Below, one piece after another: positions 11,801-19,513 of a stretch of 64,000 nt of DNA. Each line of letters begins with the position of its first letter. Positions within the stretch are counted from its first letter, which is position 1. The stretch is from positions 619,991 to 683,990 of the forward strand of contig KN805385.1 of assembly GCA_000818945.1 (NCBI GenBank), in the 5' to 3' direction. A program made the position numbers and the translations under genes. The notes under the pieces are model-generated. The model saw only the letters and a list, made by a program, of their open reading frames with translations. It did no database searches and was not told where the DNA came from. This stretch comes from Schizochytrium sp. CCTCC M209059. Lineage: Eukaryota > Sar > Bigyra > Thraustochytrida > Thraustochytriidae.

Positions 11801-14800
11801 CATGGTTTTGGAGGACTTGTGGTCGAGTGCCGCTGTCGAGGAGGACTTTGCATCGCGTTCAGGGGATAACATGAAGTTGCTGAATCTAGCGCGTGACTGG
11901 ATTCGTGTACTGCTTCCGCACGTTCTCTCGAAGATTGATCGTGTCTCGTTCGGCATTCTCAGTCCCGTGGACCTTGCGAACATTGACCAGCGTCGCACGC
12001 CCCTCTCGCGCAAGCTCATGGCGGTGCCCTTTGTCGGCAAGGATGTGCCTTCGCGGTCATCGGAGTTTGCCCACCCAGACGTTGTCATTGGGCTTTCGGT
12101 ACTCGGCTACAGGTACGAGGGTCTTCGTCTGAATGATATGCGCACAATCGTGACGCAGCTCAAGGCCGATTTCAGCCGTGAGGTGGGTCCGCGGGACCAG
12201 CGTCCCTCGAGTCGGTTGTTCCGGGCCTGGCTCGAGCATGCGTCGCGCGATCTGGGCGAACAGCTTCCTGTTCTTCCCTTGCCTCTCTTTCAAGCCAACG
12301 ATCCGAAACAGCTCGACCGTCTCTTTCATTTGCTGCGCAAAGAGGAACGCGTCATCACGTATTACCTGCGTCAACACGTGTTTCCGGCATGCATGAACTT
12401 TCAAAGCATCAAAATTAGCGCCTGCGGCCACGAGCTTGGCAGCACCTTGTTGTTTCAGAAGCGCATCGGTTTCTCGGGAACACCGAGTAACTTGCTGCCC
12501 GACGATCTCGGCTCGTGCATGTATGAGCCCGGCTCGGATGGCAAGATCATGCATGTGCTCTCGTCAGATGAGGTGGTCACGGTCAAGCACAAGACAGACT
12601 GGACGGCCAAGAGCTTGCTGCGGGATGTCGCGGCAAGTCAGCCCCCAATCCACGCTCTTATCGACACGGGAGCCCTCATTACAGGCATGGACAATGAACA
12701 GGTGGCTCATTACCTACTAGACTTTTTGCCCCGGTCGCAGTTTGAAGGCGTCGTCTATCTCGATCGGGCGGATCGCAAGATGTTCTTGCAAAGGTCGAGC
12801 GGCAAGAGTCTTCATCTTTCGCAGTGTGGCGTCGATCCGTCGCGACGCTTCACGTTCTACGATCAAGTGCACACCACAGGGATGGACATCAAACAAGCAC
12901 CGGACGCTCGCGCCGTCGTGACGATTGGCAAGGATATGACCTTTCGCGACTACGCGCAAGGCTCTTTCCGCATGCGCGGCATCGGCGTCGGTCAAAAGGT
13001 GGAGCTTTATCTCATTGCTGAGGTGGAGCAACTCATCAAAAAGGACCTCAGTCTGCGCCACAGCGCGGTCAAGCCTCTCGATGTCCCTGCGTGGCTACTT
13101 GTCAACAGCATGCGCATGGAGGCCATTCAGTTTTCGATGCTGAGTTTCCAGGAACTTTACAATTGCTGGCGCAAGGAGGCCCTCTCGTCACTTGTTGGCG
13201 ACGTCAAGGCACACTCGCCGCTCCTTCCCGATGCCCCTGATGCGATGACAAATTCTCAACGACTTCGTCGATTCGTTGACGGCGCTGACGGGCCTGGCAC
13301 AGCGGTGCTCTCGGCCGAAGAGCGCGAGTGGTTGGTACGGTGCATTGAGCTCTTTCGCGAGCCCGTGGGCTTTGAGGTTCCTGATCACATTCCCGCGCCC
13401 AAACCGTTCCACGAAAAGGTGAAGAATTTGGTACAAGAGAACAAGGATTTCGCCACCTCGGACGCGGCCCGCAGTCTCGTGGAAGATATTGTCGAACGCG
13501 TCAAGTACACGAAGGATCTCAAATCCGAGGAACTCGAGGCTGAAATCGTCAATGAGAATGAACAGGAGCAGCAACAGCAGCAAGAGGAAGAGGCCGAAGA
13601 GGAGCAAGAGAAGGTGAGCCGCTTCTCGCGCGACGACGAGCAGGCAAATCCGTGGGATGTTGCGCACCTTAACGCAGAACCTTCGGGCGTGATTGGTGAC
13701 GAACCGTTTTACCGGTTTGCGGACTTTCGCGTGCGGGAGTCGCAGCCGCAGCTCGACTACCCAGAGAATCTTTTGTTGAGCGACAACTGGTTCCGGCCCC
13801 GATGGATTGGTCTGGGCGATCGCCGATTGAAAAATGTCATGGTCGTGCTCGAGTGGTCGCCATCCTCGTTTACGGAACAGCTGGGCAAGCTCGTGCCTCT
13901 GCTGCATCAGCATCTGATGAGCGAATTTGGTCTCGCGCCCAACGCGGCTGCGGTGCGTGCCATCGCGGTCGCCACGGCGCCTGCGAGCCCCACTGATCTC
14001 ACCTTGCGGCGCTCCGTGGCCGAGCGACTTCCCCCGCCTCGAAACCCTCACGCGGGCAAGTTCTTTGTATCGGTCTCGCTCGCCGAAGCTGAAACGCTGC
14101 GCCGCGTACTGCACACGCCTCAGTCGGACATTACAAGTGACTACGCCCTGCTTTCGATTGAGGACGGAAGTTGCATTGATACGAGTCCGACGATGCATCT
14201 AGAGCGTGCTGAAGGCGACCAAGACAAGGAGCTCGTCTTGGCCTGCCTCCGCTTCATGAACTGCGACATGCATTACTCTGACGAAGAGCTCGAGCTTCTG
14301 GAGTCTGCATTTTCTGCGTCGGAGATCCAGGCTCGCATTGATCACTTTGAGTCAAACCTTCGCCTCCGCCGCCGCGAAAAGTATCTCTGGGGCGACACGC
14401 CGCTCGCCAAGCTCTTTACGGAGCGATCCGAGTGGCACTTGCTCAGCGCCCGTGCCAAGTTGCAGCAACTCAGTGTGTCGCTGCTCCGCGTCTTGCGGTC
14501 GCCCAAGAACACGATCGATTTGCTCGCCACCTTTACGCGTGCCGATGCGGATAATGATGGCACGCTGACGCACGCGGAGCTGCAGCGTATGATTGAGGAT
14601 CTCCGACTTGGATATTCACCCGCTGATGTGGCTCTTGTTGTGAATCTCATTGATGAGGAAGACGCGGGTACGATCAGCTGGGATCGATTTGTGGACGCAC
14701 TTCATCTTCCAGACAACCTTCTTACGCGGGACGACGGCCGCGTTGACCTTGACGAGGAGCGACGCAACCAACGTTGGCAATGTCCGGTTTGTACGTGCCT

Positions 14801-14987
14801 CAACCTGCCTTCTGATGTGGAATGTCAGGCTTGTGGATCTGGCTGGGATGGTAATCTTGTTGTCCCCAACGACAAATGGATGTGCGATCCGGAGTTCGGC
14901 GGCTGCACTATGTTCAACGATGAGGGCTCGTTTTACTGCTCTGTCTGCGACAAGGCGCGGCCATCGCTTATGAACGTGCGCTTCTAA
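2895..14987 (+). CDS. Giant DUF3638/DUF3645 helicase-like protein with NZF/RanBP2 zinc fingers, UBA-like and EF-hand segments
   Basis: One uninterrupted 4030-codon frame. The first ~1300 residues match nothing I recognise. A RanBP2/NZF zinc finger lies at about 1322-1347 (WACPICTF...CQMC), a UBA-like segment at about 1690-1730, an SH3b-like stretch at about 1745-1815 and an Ala/Glu coiled coil near 1825-1880. The core has a P-loop (MGAGKTTVV, about 2682; DUF3638), a DEAD-like MDEVDVLLHP (about 2840) and GFSGTPSN (about 3192; DUF3645), then QGSFRMRGIG (about 3355), which resembles an SF2 helicase arginine motif. The C-terminus holds an EF-hand pair (about 3875-3930; the first loop, DADNDGTLTHAE, looks canonical) and two more zinc fingers (about 3959 and 3993). 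Proteins with DUF3638/DUF3645 are often labelled ubiquitinyl hydrolase, but I see no peptidase active site. Inference: an ATP-driven, ubiquitin-linked factor of unknown role. Confidence 0.8.
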   Translation: MAQAPPQQEQQQERPSIWETGPFCALLADPYVENNSEVPSGGLATACAVLEILVNESSQLERWAQDPVMPKVTILRKLAGAEVDDAEKCNEYVSAFLQTMRDLPGGESLFVPAGWIGSTTRGSIVLVAERNSDQSFNLVVCNAGAGLNYHPCRVCEEDPSKIKYQTCLKLENLSQDRFLDRAVWTTLFSLWFNASEFHRVEVIYDVLLPWITGEPTLAGALERAAQLSEPEWRTAQRAGTSSSWRNLMEAVRYFLVEHRGCSKGEVKELTTTLKVEMLNMALGDMKDERRSPPPPDFRTLIRMGCSTVSHAVLKLGYLNTRKREQVLGLVDAVEAKLGELDDADEEARRVNEEEPDTTDELFPVPFDASNIKQADGYFPKIEISSKNVERYAGLAQQPRSSNICDILQVPMRRIQTVEEAVAVLVRCDNVCTELNRRCKDGSSFSSRIALQYQIAELIRPVVTQVLPQPKPTAGDGGASGAAECIWKNFPSLELEMTCLRLLHKLTMTYAQAWQSFDAPTRAFDSERAVIALNLLAIFDCVVRHDHFDMELSNVLNDDGGYALSTTVCVANLSLYRLSSTMELHQPALALARSKCLEYFESVQQTCRNKDLFIFRMPTDKIEVKKYGTTVMFLRKLMERLGYELVPRDNPQPPPEIEALLEWMTAPGTPLARDHPEYGLLRDMCCMYKFLSTMESRESELQRQRIASSEYVSWGLSFEDTSMEAGAFHTRRTFLGGGLRWEVVNYRGLDLDTADVQVTVFGDRKIFFGEGLVVHSPADIGAILNHTGPQRPTEDDILHADTLPNFGDTLSRQESEMVLSYLTVPYLRIPLVLAFFATGDRVTYLFNHEIQGLLRAVLFDASDWVPNGKQDRITTVPASKEYGFRSALQDTGSASRGGRSYGTPKSAVLGTADGLLLNELRHAPESTLRPLMKMLRSMNDLAEASVYSPDAALSLYLIELALDVQSFFLIVKVGEEREREMQDFLTGSCRTILKKWLKEAFENNDIQTSCMIHSYLALVWSNLRPDALDAENVSELMGSLCFVRNWHGFGLGEPSALLGYGSSSESSAPPEQRLTRFLQAHGVDTSRLAPGSLTKYIGQNRPLYLRVGSKTTRVPNLGKDDELDANGQIKKRLLANVPEQKLFSMLQNQRGPLVGFLGRIKATSQEVFDQTLTRIVRIGLDTKGATLGDNAVLMEDETSAGWTVESRGKFLSPDKEMTLDIQAAQILWRNDELKPLPDSMTHFNDFHTIFGKRQLHCGIVAQQQHRNWVHVVGTQYDLKLWDEPKDDDHGVECPKDVTSEMEEAAASGGPGGAPTTQSVRSGDRWACPICTFNNGSDASTCQMCGAPRSTPSVTDRSGATPNRDPNGGNAGRNGDGGEEEQVNGVKAIRYRGQVYDRHVDPFDEDKIREHLENQDGEKWILELLVSALQAHYKDAMNYRVLLPHDEVGEGVSFATAMACVQTEHEVEQEPPSGPSGGSFASMMMASRRPQVRKIVTSTWKEFIMYKDREVLHVFNLVSHGRRIYRQLVFSSQACFSYHTLQPSTVMFGGCGDLKAIFTLEESLVVDRNRNGFVETFLPSRLLFGVLPSALLEAYQFWHGSDGVVRGEPLDEESTWFGSKQIEIREDRSILQKPYSTSKRNSLTISRSVLAGAAASEQRRLVVEDVNGGDRRTSAAREAQAAAGTNQDDFDQTTVLDLCALGFTPAAARLALSKTDGNSAFAAEWLLNPQNQAQIASADELIAETQRYRVVSHEGVRVRNAPSADSGHGRVSNQTGTIGFGQIVSAVARTGDWVRITLDDAPEKEAWVLAFDPERGIMLEPVSDEEAEAAEKDGEEGDVDAAAERAVEAAQARAEERRKARAAAEAEEEARRQAMEIVDLDEDDPRNQMQLVNLLELPRRNTALFRMVTLLAKVEDISHILAWSEVEDESGAVVMIELPRLKLRVRPVGGKLHLTDQAGWFVCNMAPRYRELLDAHSLLLMNGQRELQFLVPNHTASRPRLKGRPFSTEILCDRGSFSWLQTMDTRYYLYRIHTSCTFLVSQELSASLYLVHLKLLKRQYEQAFKLAPTCTVDVPFSPDEGFIWSQFEDTLDDMHPDAHACRLRLSLATMYARDAIRPSWEVHNEYDRYLSKLPRVSASCRLSHEEELKICRLTASGTGLIKNRLAALSVAKLTPIDLKAPAPRVGGAPWNKVQSQSLEYYDAHGTTLKRLHFRPQLGDGSSPSTFSTFMTSVIFDEQIVMDEESGVNRQLGFTFLYQLLTSSVPTQDHANPRAFGEIMARYLHLKLSRWGRESVTDGEVEASNSRHMAQLFAVLEEPSRAWPQVPTDPDSLGLLRTGINLYSRSGRDSGVKMWLDLVDMEFQEAWPIVHSRNEASSRFRPAFVLKDIPNGISHPIQPASVEDTGCAERAVSDADEAKIMREPLAALWEDFIKIVKATSEVPSDSLPFDLHSHPAAQTTVAQDMLKRLEDDVAGFANAYKHKREPVLVSRKSAALDEIVAALEHLQMEDARLVRDTIADVLAEANHLEDPDCKLRLSSHSRQRDCVTFALLTQALLSREASADLQKVNPSLEADQVETMLDRVVHVLVRTNRISHANRAAQLARDLKRAQSSTSSGADFRADQLARSLAETLTTVRHYVEEDGSFDPRFLVFEYVFDIVLRERQVEIVRSFADDVKHNRSHVQQMIMGAGKTTVVAPLLTLLLADGDTLVTQVMPTALLEQTRHIMRSRFAAIITKRVFTLEFDRGCEDAVDIARAVYDKLDEARRSRSVVVSSPDAVKSLFLKFVEHMHSLESVDPDVLRPTSSLRQNKEIVHLRDTMQARSDMADSMVPIFDMWRDGVLIMDEVDVLLHPLRSELNFPIGLKDPIDMSGFRWDLPIHLLGAFFPEAREILKSFFPEAEMQDHANAILDEIDAVVEAGYDSHALQRNPHLVLLDDAFYRSRLMRPAAEWCALWVQRNAHDLPPTDALVDYMVLEDLWSSAAVEEDFASRSGDNMKLLNLARDWIRVLLPHVLSKIDRVSFGILSPVDLANIDQRRTPLSRKLMAVPFVGKDVPSRSSEFAHPDVVIGLSVLGYRYEGLRLNDMRTIVTQLKADFSREVGPRDQRPSSRLFRAWLEHASRDLGEQLPVLPLPLFQANDPKQLDRLFHLLRKEERVITYYLRQHVFPACMNFQSIKISACGHELGSTLLFQKRIGFSGTPSNLLPDDLGSCMYEPGSDGKIMHVLSSDEVVTVKHKTDWTAKSLLRDVAASQPPIHALIDTGALITGMDNEQVAHYLLDFLPRSQFEGVVYLDRADRKMFLQRSSGKSLHLSQCGVDPSRRFTFYDQVHTTGMDIKQAPDARAVVTIGKDMTFRDYAQGSFRMRGIGVGQKVELYLIAEVEQLIKKDLSLRHSAVKPLDVPAWLLVNSMRMEAIQFSMLSFQELYNCWRKEALSSLVGDVKAHSPLLPDAPDAMTNSQRLRRFVDGADGPGTAVLSAEEREWLVRCIELFREPVGFEVPDHIPAPKPFHEKVKNLVQENKDFATSDAARSLVEDIVERVKYTKDLKSEELEAEIVNENEQEQQQQQEEEAEEEQEKVSRFSRDDEQANPWDVAHLNAEPSGVIGDEPFYRFADFRVRESQPQLDYPENLLLSDNWFRPRWIGLGDRRLKNVMVVLEWSPSSFTEQLGKLVPLLHQHLMSEFGLAPNAAAVRAIAVATAPASPTDLTLRRSVAERLPPPRNPHAGKFFVSVSLAEAETLRRVLHTPQSDITSDYALLSIEDGSCIDTSPTMHLERAEGDQDKELVLACLRFMNCDMHYSDEELELLESAFSASEIQARIDHFESNLRLRRREKYLWGDTPLAKLFTERSEWHLLSARAKLQQLSVSLLRVLRSPKNTIDLLATFTRADADNDGTLTHAELQRMIEDLRLGYSPADVALVVNLIDEEDAGTISWDRFVDALHLPDNLLTRDDGRVDLDEERRNQRWQCPVCTCLNLPSDVECQACGSGWDGNLVVPNDKWMCDPEFGGCTMFNDEGSFYCSVCDKARPSLMNVRF

Positions 14988-15453
14988 TTGGTTAGAAAAA
15001 TCGTGGTACTAGGCCTACTACACGTCGGAGGAAAAAAGAAAAAATATGTTTTGTTGTTTTCCAAGGTGAGATGTGCGTGCGGCCAGGTTAAATTATTACG
15101 CCTATCTTGGGGTCACAGACTCAGACTGTCAAAGGCTTCTTCTTTGTTTCTTCAAAAAAAACGACGCTGCGGAACACTCGGTTGGTTTATTAGCGCACGA
15201 ACTTTTGCCCTTTTGCTCGTCAAGGACTGAAAATCACATTCTCACTCTCAGTTGCTGCTCAGCTATCATACTTGTAAATGGAAAGAAGAAGAAGAACTAC
15301 AGAATCCTTGCCAACGTGGCGCGTCCACGACAACCGCGACCCAGCGGACGTGTGAAGGGGGCGAGGGCTGCGCTGTAGTCAGGAGAACGGATCCCGGGTA
15401 CGACAAAGCAAGTCTGGATCAGCGAGTGGACAAAGGAAGTAGAAATCAAGAGC
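14988..15453. other. Intergenic: 3' end of giant gene and 5' flank of MPDU1
   Basis: This 466-base gap between co-directional genes has A-rich and T-rich short runs but no open frame with recognisable protein content. It must carry the giant gene's polyadenylation region and the MPDU1 promoter. I can point to no specific site. Confidence 0.5.
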
Positions 15454-16203
15454 ATGGAGGCTGTACGCGATGCTCTCAACCTGACGAGGCCCCTCGTGAG
15501 CCCGCTACTTATCTCTGACGGGTGCTTCGACTCGCTGGTACTGGATCTGAATGTGGCCGACACTGTCTGTATGAAAGAGACGCTGAGTAAGGTTGCCGGA
15601 TACGGCATCATCGTGATGGCAACTGTGCTCAAGTTGCCGCTCATCCTCAATATTCTCAAGGTACGCTCTGTCGATGGGCTTTCAACAACTTCGGTGTATC
15701 TGGAAACAAGCATGTACGTTGCAGTACTCGTATATCATGCCATGCTTGGCAGTCCATTTAGCACGTATGGTGAAAAGTACGTTCTGCTGGCGCAAAACAT
15801 GGTCATCGTTGGTCTTATTGTTTATTACGGTCGCAAGGGCGGGGCCTTCGCGCTGGCTTCGGCTGCAGGACTGGCGGTAGTCACTGTAGGAATGCTAAGC
15901 CTTCCGCCAGACATGCGACCCTTGCTCATTCTTTATTCGAGCGGTGGGGCGGTCTTCGCGCGCTCGCCTCAAATTTATGCCAATTTCGTCAATGGCCATA
16001 CTGGTGTTTTGGCGCTTTCTACGCTTGCAGTCTCTGTCGCTGGGGGCTTGGTTCGTCTTTTGACGGTGATTCAGGAGGTAGGCGAGCCAGTTGCTATCCT
16101 CGGTGAGGTCTCGCCCCTTTTCTTCAATTCAATTATTTTGGCCCAGATTGTCTGGTACAGGAAGAGCACGGCGGAGCACTTTGCCAAGTACAAGAGAGAA
16201 TAG
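15454..16203 (+). CDS. MPDU1: MPDU1, mannose-P-dolichol utilization defect 1 protein (PQ-loop)
   Basis: A 249-residue multi-pass ER membrane protein of the PQ-loop/SWEET-like superfamily. In animals MPDU1 is needed for use of dolichol-phosphate mannose and glucose in N-glycan and GPI synthesis. About seven hydrophobic helices are visible. The first PQ-loop is degenerate (VLKLPLILNILK followed by SVDGLS, residues about 58-75). The second is canonical (ARSPQIYANFVNGHTG, about 169-185). The following segment GLVRLLTVIQEVGEP also matches the family (human: ARIFTSIQETGDP). Length equals that of the human protein (about 247), so no exon seems missing. It starts at the first ATG of the frame. Confidence 0.9.
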   Translation: MEAVRDALNLTRPLVSPLLISDGCFDSLVLDLNVADTVCMKETLSKVAGYGIIVMATVLKLPLILNILKVRSVDGLSTTSVYLETSMYVAVLVYHAMLGSPFSTYGEKYVLLAQNMVIVGLIVYYGRKGGAFALASAAGLAVVTVGMLSLPPDMRPLLILYSSGGAVFARSPQIYANFVNGHTGVLALSTLAVSVAGGLVRLLTVIQEVGEPVAILGEVSPLFFNSIILAQIVWYRKSTAEHFAKYKRE

Positions 16204-16562
16204 CTTTGAGCCGGCTAGGCCGAGTTAATGAAATTGATAACCCTATCACCCTTTCCTCCAGATGTAGACTGGGTCCTGTACTCATCTTCTGTAGATCTGC
16301 ATGGTCTATTCTTTTTGTTTTCTTTTCTACTAACATGATTCCCGATGTTTTCGTCGCTGGCCTCTCAGGGTAGACAAGTCCTCGAAATGTATGTTTGGAT
16401 CGAATGGATTTATGAGGTATTATTTGCTCGTGGCGACAGAAAAAAATTGCTTTTTTCTTTTGCCAGACCAGAGAAAGATGGGCCCAGAGGAGTTTGTGCA
16501 TATATTTGTGGAATTGTTGGAACGAAAGGTGGTGAGTGACTCACGTCCACATTGTAGATCTT
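16204..16562. other. Convergent 3' region of MPDU1 and CFAP52
   Basis: A 359-base tail-to-tail spacer with T-rich tracts. Nothing coding is recognisable; it serves as the 3' UTR/polyadenylation region for both neighbours. Confidence 0.5.
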
Positions 16563-18473
16563 TTACTTGTACTTTGCCTCTTCCTCTGCGCGCACATCAA
16601 GACGCGGGTAGCTCCAAACAAAGATTGCGCCCTCGTCGCCAACTGAGACGAGCCGGCGCTGGTCTGGGGAGATGCGAACAGCGTTGATGGCACCAGAGTG
16701 GCCATCACCCTGCGCGACAAGATCGCCTTCATCGTACGAAAAAACCTTGACTTGGCAGCCATTGCCCGCGGCGACAAAGCAGTCGCCTTCGCGGTCGACG
16801 TCGAGCGCGTTAATTTGATGCTGCGAGGCCTCGAGAATGCGAATGGCAGTGCCGTCAAAAGCGTCCCAATAAGTGAGTTTGCGGTCCGATCCGCACGTAA
16901 GCACTTGAGACTCGTCCGGGTGATAGAGAGCGTTCTTGAACATGGTCTGCGCGAACATGGCCTGCGCGCGCCTGTGGCTGATGAGATCCCACTGAATGCA
17001 AGAGCCGTCGTCGCTAGAACTGATGCATTCCTTATCGTCTGCGCGTACCGAGATTGAGGTCACGGGGCCCTTGTGTTCCTTGAGGGAGGCCTTCATCTTG
17101 CGGCTGCGCATGTCCCAGAAGCGCACGGCGCCTTCCTGGCCGCCCGAGATGATGGTTTGGCAATTGTGCGTGACGCTGAGCGCTGTCACACCGTTGGGGT
17201 GAGCATCGTTGATGACAAATTCCAGCTTTCCGGAGACAGGCTTGAAGGCGCGGATCTTGCCGTCATCCCAACCAGAGAGGATGAGGTCACCGCTCTTGGG
17301 GAGGGCCACAGCATTGCACGTCACGTTTGGAACCTGAATGCGGAGGAGCTCTTGATGCTTGCGCGCATTCCACACTCGAATGTCATTGTGCGAGGAGGTG
17401 ACAAAGACGGCGTCGAGACCTTCCAGGAAGGCAACATCGTTGATCGGATGGAAATGGCACGACGAGCGCAGCTGAATCGAGTCCTTCAGGCTGCCAACGT
17501 CAGTGCAAAAGTACGTGTTGCTCTCGCTGGTGCCAATGTACATTTGAGTCACACGATCCGAAACCGACGCGCGTACGGGAGCCACCGAGGTGGCCTCTCC
17601 GAGGACGGAGCCAGCGCCCACCTTTTTCAGCGTTTTGGCGCAGAGCGCAACGACACTGCCGTTGCCGCAACCGGCGATGATTTGCGGCTGACCATTGGGC
17701 GCGCGCACAAACGTAATGGCGCGGATTCCCTTGCGAAAGAGCTCATTTCCGGCCTGCTGGAAGTTGGGAATACGCGGGGTAAGGGCGATTGCCAAGATGT
17801 CGCCCGTCGAGGTTCCGCAGTAGACGATGGCGTCATCCTCGGCCACGGCCACGCACTTGAAAATGCGACGAAGGGTGCCCATGTTGGCTTCGACATGCTC
17901 GAGCTTTTCTGCCTGAAAGTCGATGGTCCAGCGTCTCACGTGATGGTATCCAGCGGTGACGAGCTTCTCGTCGGTACCATTGAAGAAACGCACCGTAAGT
18001 GCCGACTCGGAGGCAGCCGGAGCGAAGCCGACCTTGCCACCGGTCTCGGTGTTCCAGATGGCGAGCTTGTTGTCATCGGCTCCGCCGAGAGACGCAAGGT
18101 ACTTGCTGCTTGGCGAAAACGAGAGGGACTGCACCTTGCCCGTGTGGAAGGCTGGGAGCTCGAGCAGCGTGGCGTCCGCTTCTCCGAGTGCTGCGGCCGC
18201 AAAGTCCCAGAGGACTGCCTTGGCCTTGAAGCCAAGATGGGTGCGCTGTCCAGACGCAATCTTGGTGCCGTCCGGGGAGAGAGCGATGGTGGTGATCACA
18301 TCTGTGTGCGAGTGCAGAAAGTTTTGCTTACCGGTTTTGGTGTTTTTGACCACGACCGTAGATCCAAGCGGGTAGATGATGTGCTCGCCATCAGGGTGTG
18401 CCACCAGACCGCTCGAGACGGAACCGGCGAAGCCAAGCGCTGAGACCAGCTCGAGCTCGTCTGGCTTGGGCAT
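16563..18473 (-). CDS. CFAP52: CFAP52 (WDR16), WD40 protein of motile cilia
   Basis: A 636-residue WD40 protein. CFAP52 is an inner-junction component of the axonemal doublet microtubule, bridging the A and B tubules in motile cilia and flagella. The two seven-bladed propellers expected of the family are covered. Diagnostic segments include HPDGEHIIYPLGSTVV near the start, the central DIRVWNARKHQELLRIQVPN, and LILSGWDDGKIRAFKPVSG. Length is close to the human protein (620). I chose the ATG at 18473 because the protein then begins MPKPDELELVSALGF, the conserved first strand; an in-frame extension to 18521 adds 16 non-conserved residues. Its presence implies the organism builds motile flagella at some stage, for example as zoospores. 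Confidence 0.93.
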   Translation of the reverse strand: MPKPDELELVSALGFAGSVSSGLVAHPDGEHIIYPLGSTVVVKNTKTGKQNFLHSHTDVITTIALSPDGTKIASGQRTHLGFKAKAVLWDFAAAALGEADATLLELPAFHTGKVQSLSFSPSSKYLASLGGADDNKLAIWNTETGGKVGFAPAASESALTVRFFNGTDEKLVTAGYHHVRRWTIDFQAEKLEHVEANMGTLRRIFKCVAVAEDDAIVYCGTSTGDILAIALTPRIPNFQQAGNELFRKGIRAITFVRAPNGQPQIIAGCGNGSVVALCAKTLKKVGAGSVLGEATSVAPVRASVSDRVTQMYIGTSESNTYFCTDVGSLKDSIQLRSSCHFHPINDVAFLEGLDAVFVTSSHNDIRVWNARKHQELLRIQVPNVTCNAVALPKSGDLILSGWDDGKIRAFKPVSGKLEFVINDAHPNGVTALSVTHNCQTIISGGQEGAVRFWDMRSRKMKASLKEHKGPVTSISVRADDKECISSSDDGSCIQWDLISHRRAQAMFAQTMFKNALYHPDESQVLTCGSDRKLTYWDAFDGTAIRILEASQHQINALDVDREGDCFVAAGNGCQVKVFSYDEGDLVAQGDGHSGAINAVRISPDQRRLVSVGDEGAIFVWSYPRLDVRAEEEAKYK

Positions 18474-19513
18474 TGTGTGTTTTCTTATCTCCTTTTCGCA
18501 ACGCAATGCGGTGTCAGGCACGACGTTCGGCTAGGCTATCTGCGTCGATGGATGCCTCGGGTGCGCGTGTTTGCCCAGATGTTGTCGCGAGGACGGCTAA
18601 TGCAATGCACGTTTGCTTGCTCGCCAAGCACGCGAGCTCTTCTATTCTTTGCCTAAAATGCACTTGGAGCGGATGTTGCTTCTTTCCTTCACTCAAAGCA
18701 TTCATTTCCAACGTTCTCATGACAAGTCGAGTAAACTCTCGCTTTGTGCTTGTGGTTACAATTAGCATCGTAGCTGGCCGGCTGGGGACTTCATCAACTC
18801 ACTGCTTAATAGACTTACTTACTCACTCGCTCACTTGATAACAACGATACCATACGCTCTCGCTGGAGATATCAGCAATTATGGCCGTTGGTCAGTAGAC
18901 CTGCAGTGCCAGTCTTTCTAAACAATGCAAGAGAAAAAAAAGAAAAAAGAACGTCTATCCGTTGAGTACACACCTCTATGAGTCTGAGTCCGAGTCCGTG
19001 AGACGAGTCAAGGGAAAAGTTCTTTCAATTTGGATCCAAAGTAATGAAGACTCGTTTTAGTTGTGGCTTTGGGCCTAGCCATCTATCTATCTGGCCGGCC
19101 GCCAATTCATTTGACGGCTCGACTAAACGTTCTACTTGCTGCAAAGACCCGCTGCAGATTCATTCGTTAAAGAAAGACGCGCTTCCAGACCTGGCGGAAT
19201 ACTGGAAAAGAATAGACTTCCAAGAAGTGAGTGCACGTCAGAGAGCAAGCGTGAAAAAGAAAAAGCAATTGGGTTCGTCAGCATTGGTGAGTTGCAAGCA
19301 GGCTAGCGGCCACTGACGAAATAGGCGTCCTTGCAAAAGACGAACGAGGAAGTCAAAGTCCTTCACGCAGAAGCACGTTCGCGATATTGGGGTATCGCGG
19401 TGCGGCACGCCACGCAGCGCGGCAAGACAAGTCCTCCTCGACAGGGCCATCCTCGACGTGTTGCTTTTTCGAGTATCTGAGAAATAAAAAGCTGCGCGAA
19501 GCGCTGGCAACAC
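18474..19513. promoter_or_regulatory. Divergent 5' flank between CFAP52 and the PT-stalk membrane protein
   Basis: A 1.04-kb region with short A-runs and a CTATCTATCT stretch near 19080. No conserved coding signal was found on either strand. It should contain both promoters, but no individual element can be named. Confidence 0.45.

Noticed and set aside
13188..14198. 336-codon minus-strand open frame
   Set aside because: It is antisense to the conserved giant gene and has no family resemblance.
17073..18443. 456-codon open frame on the + strand
   Set aside because: It lies wholly antisense to CFAP52 and reflects codon bias of a GC-rich gene; no protein motif is recognisable.
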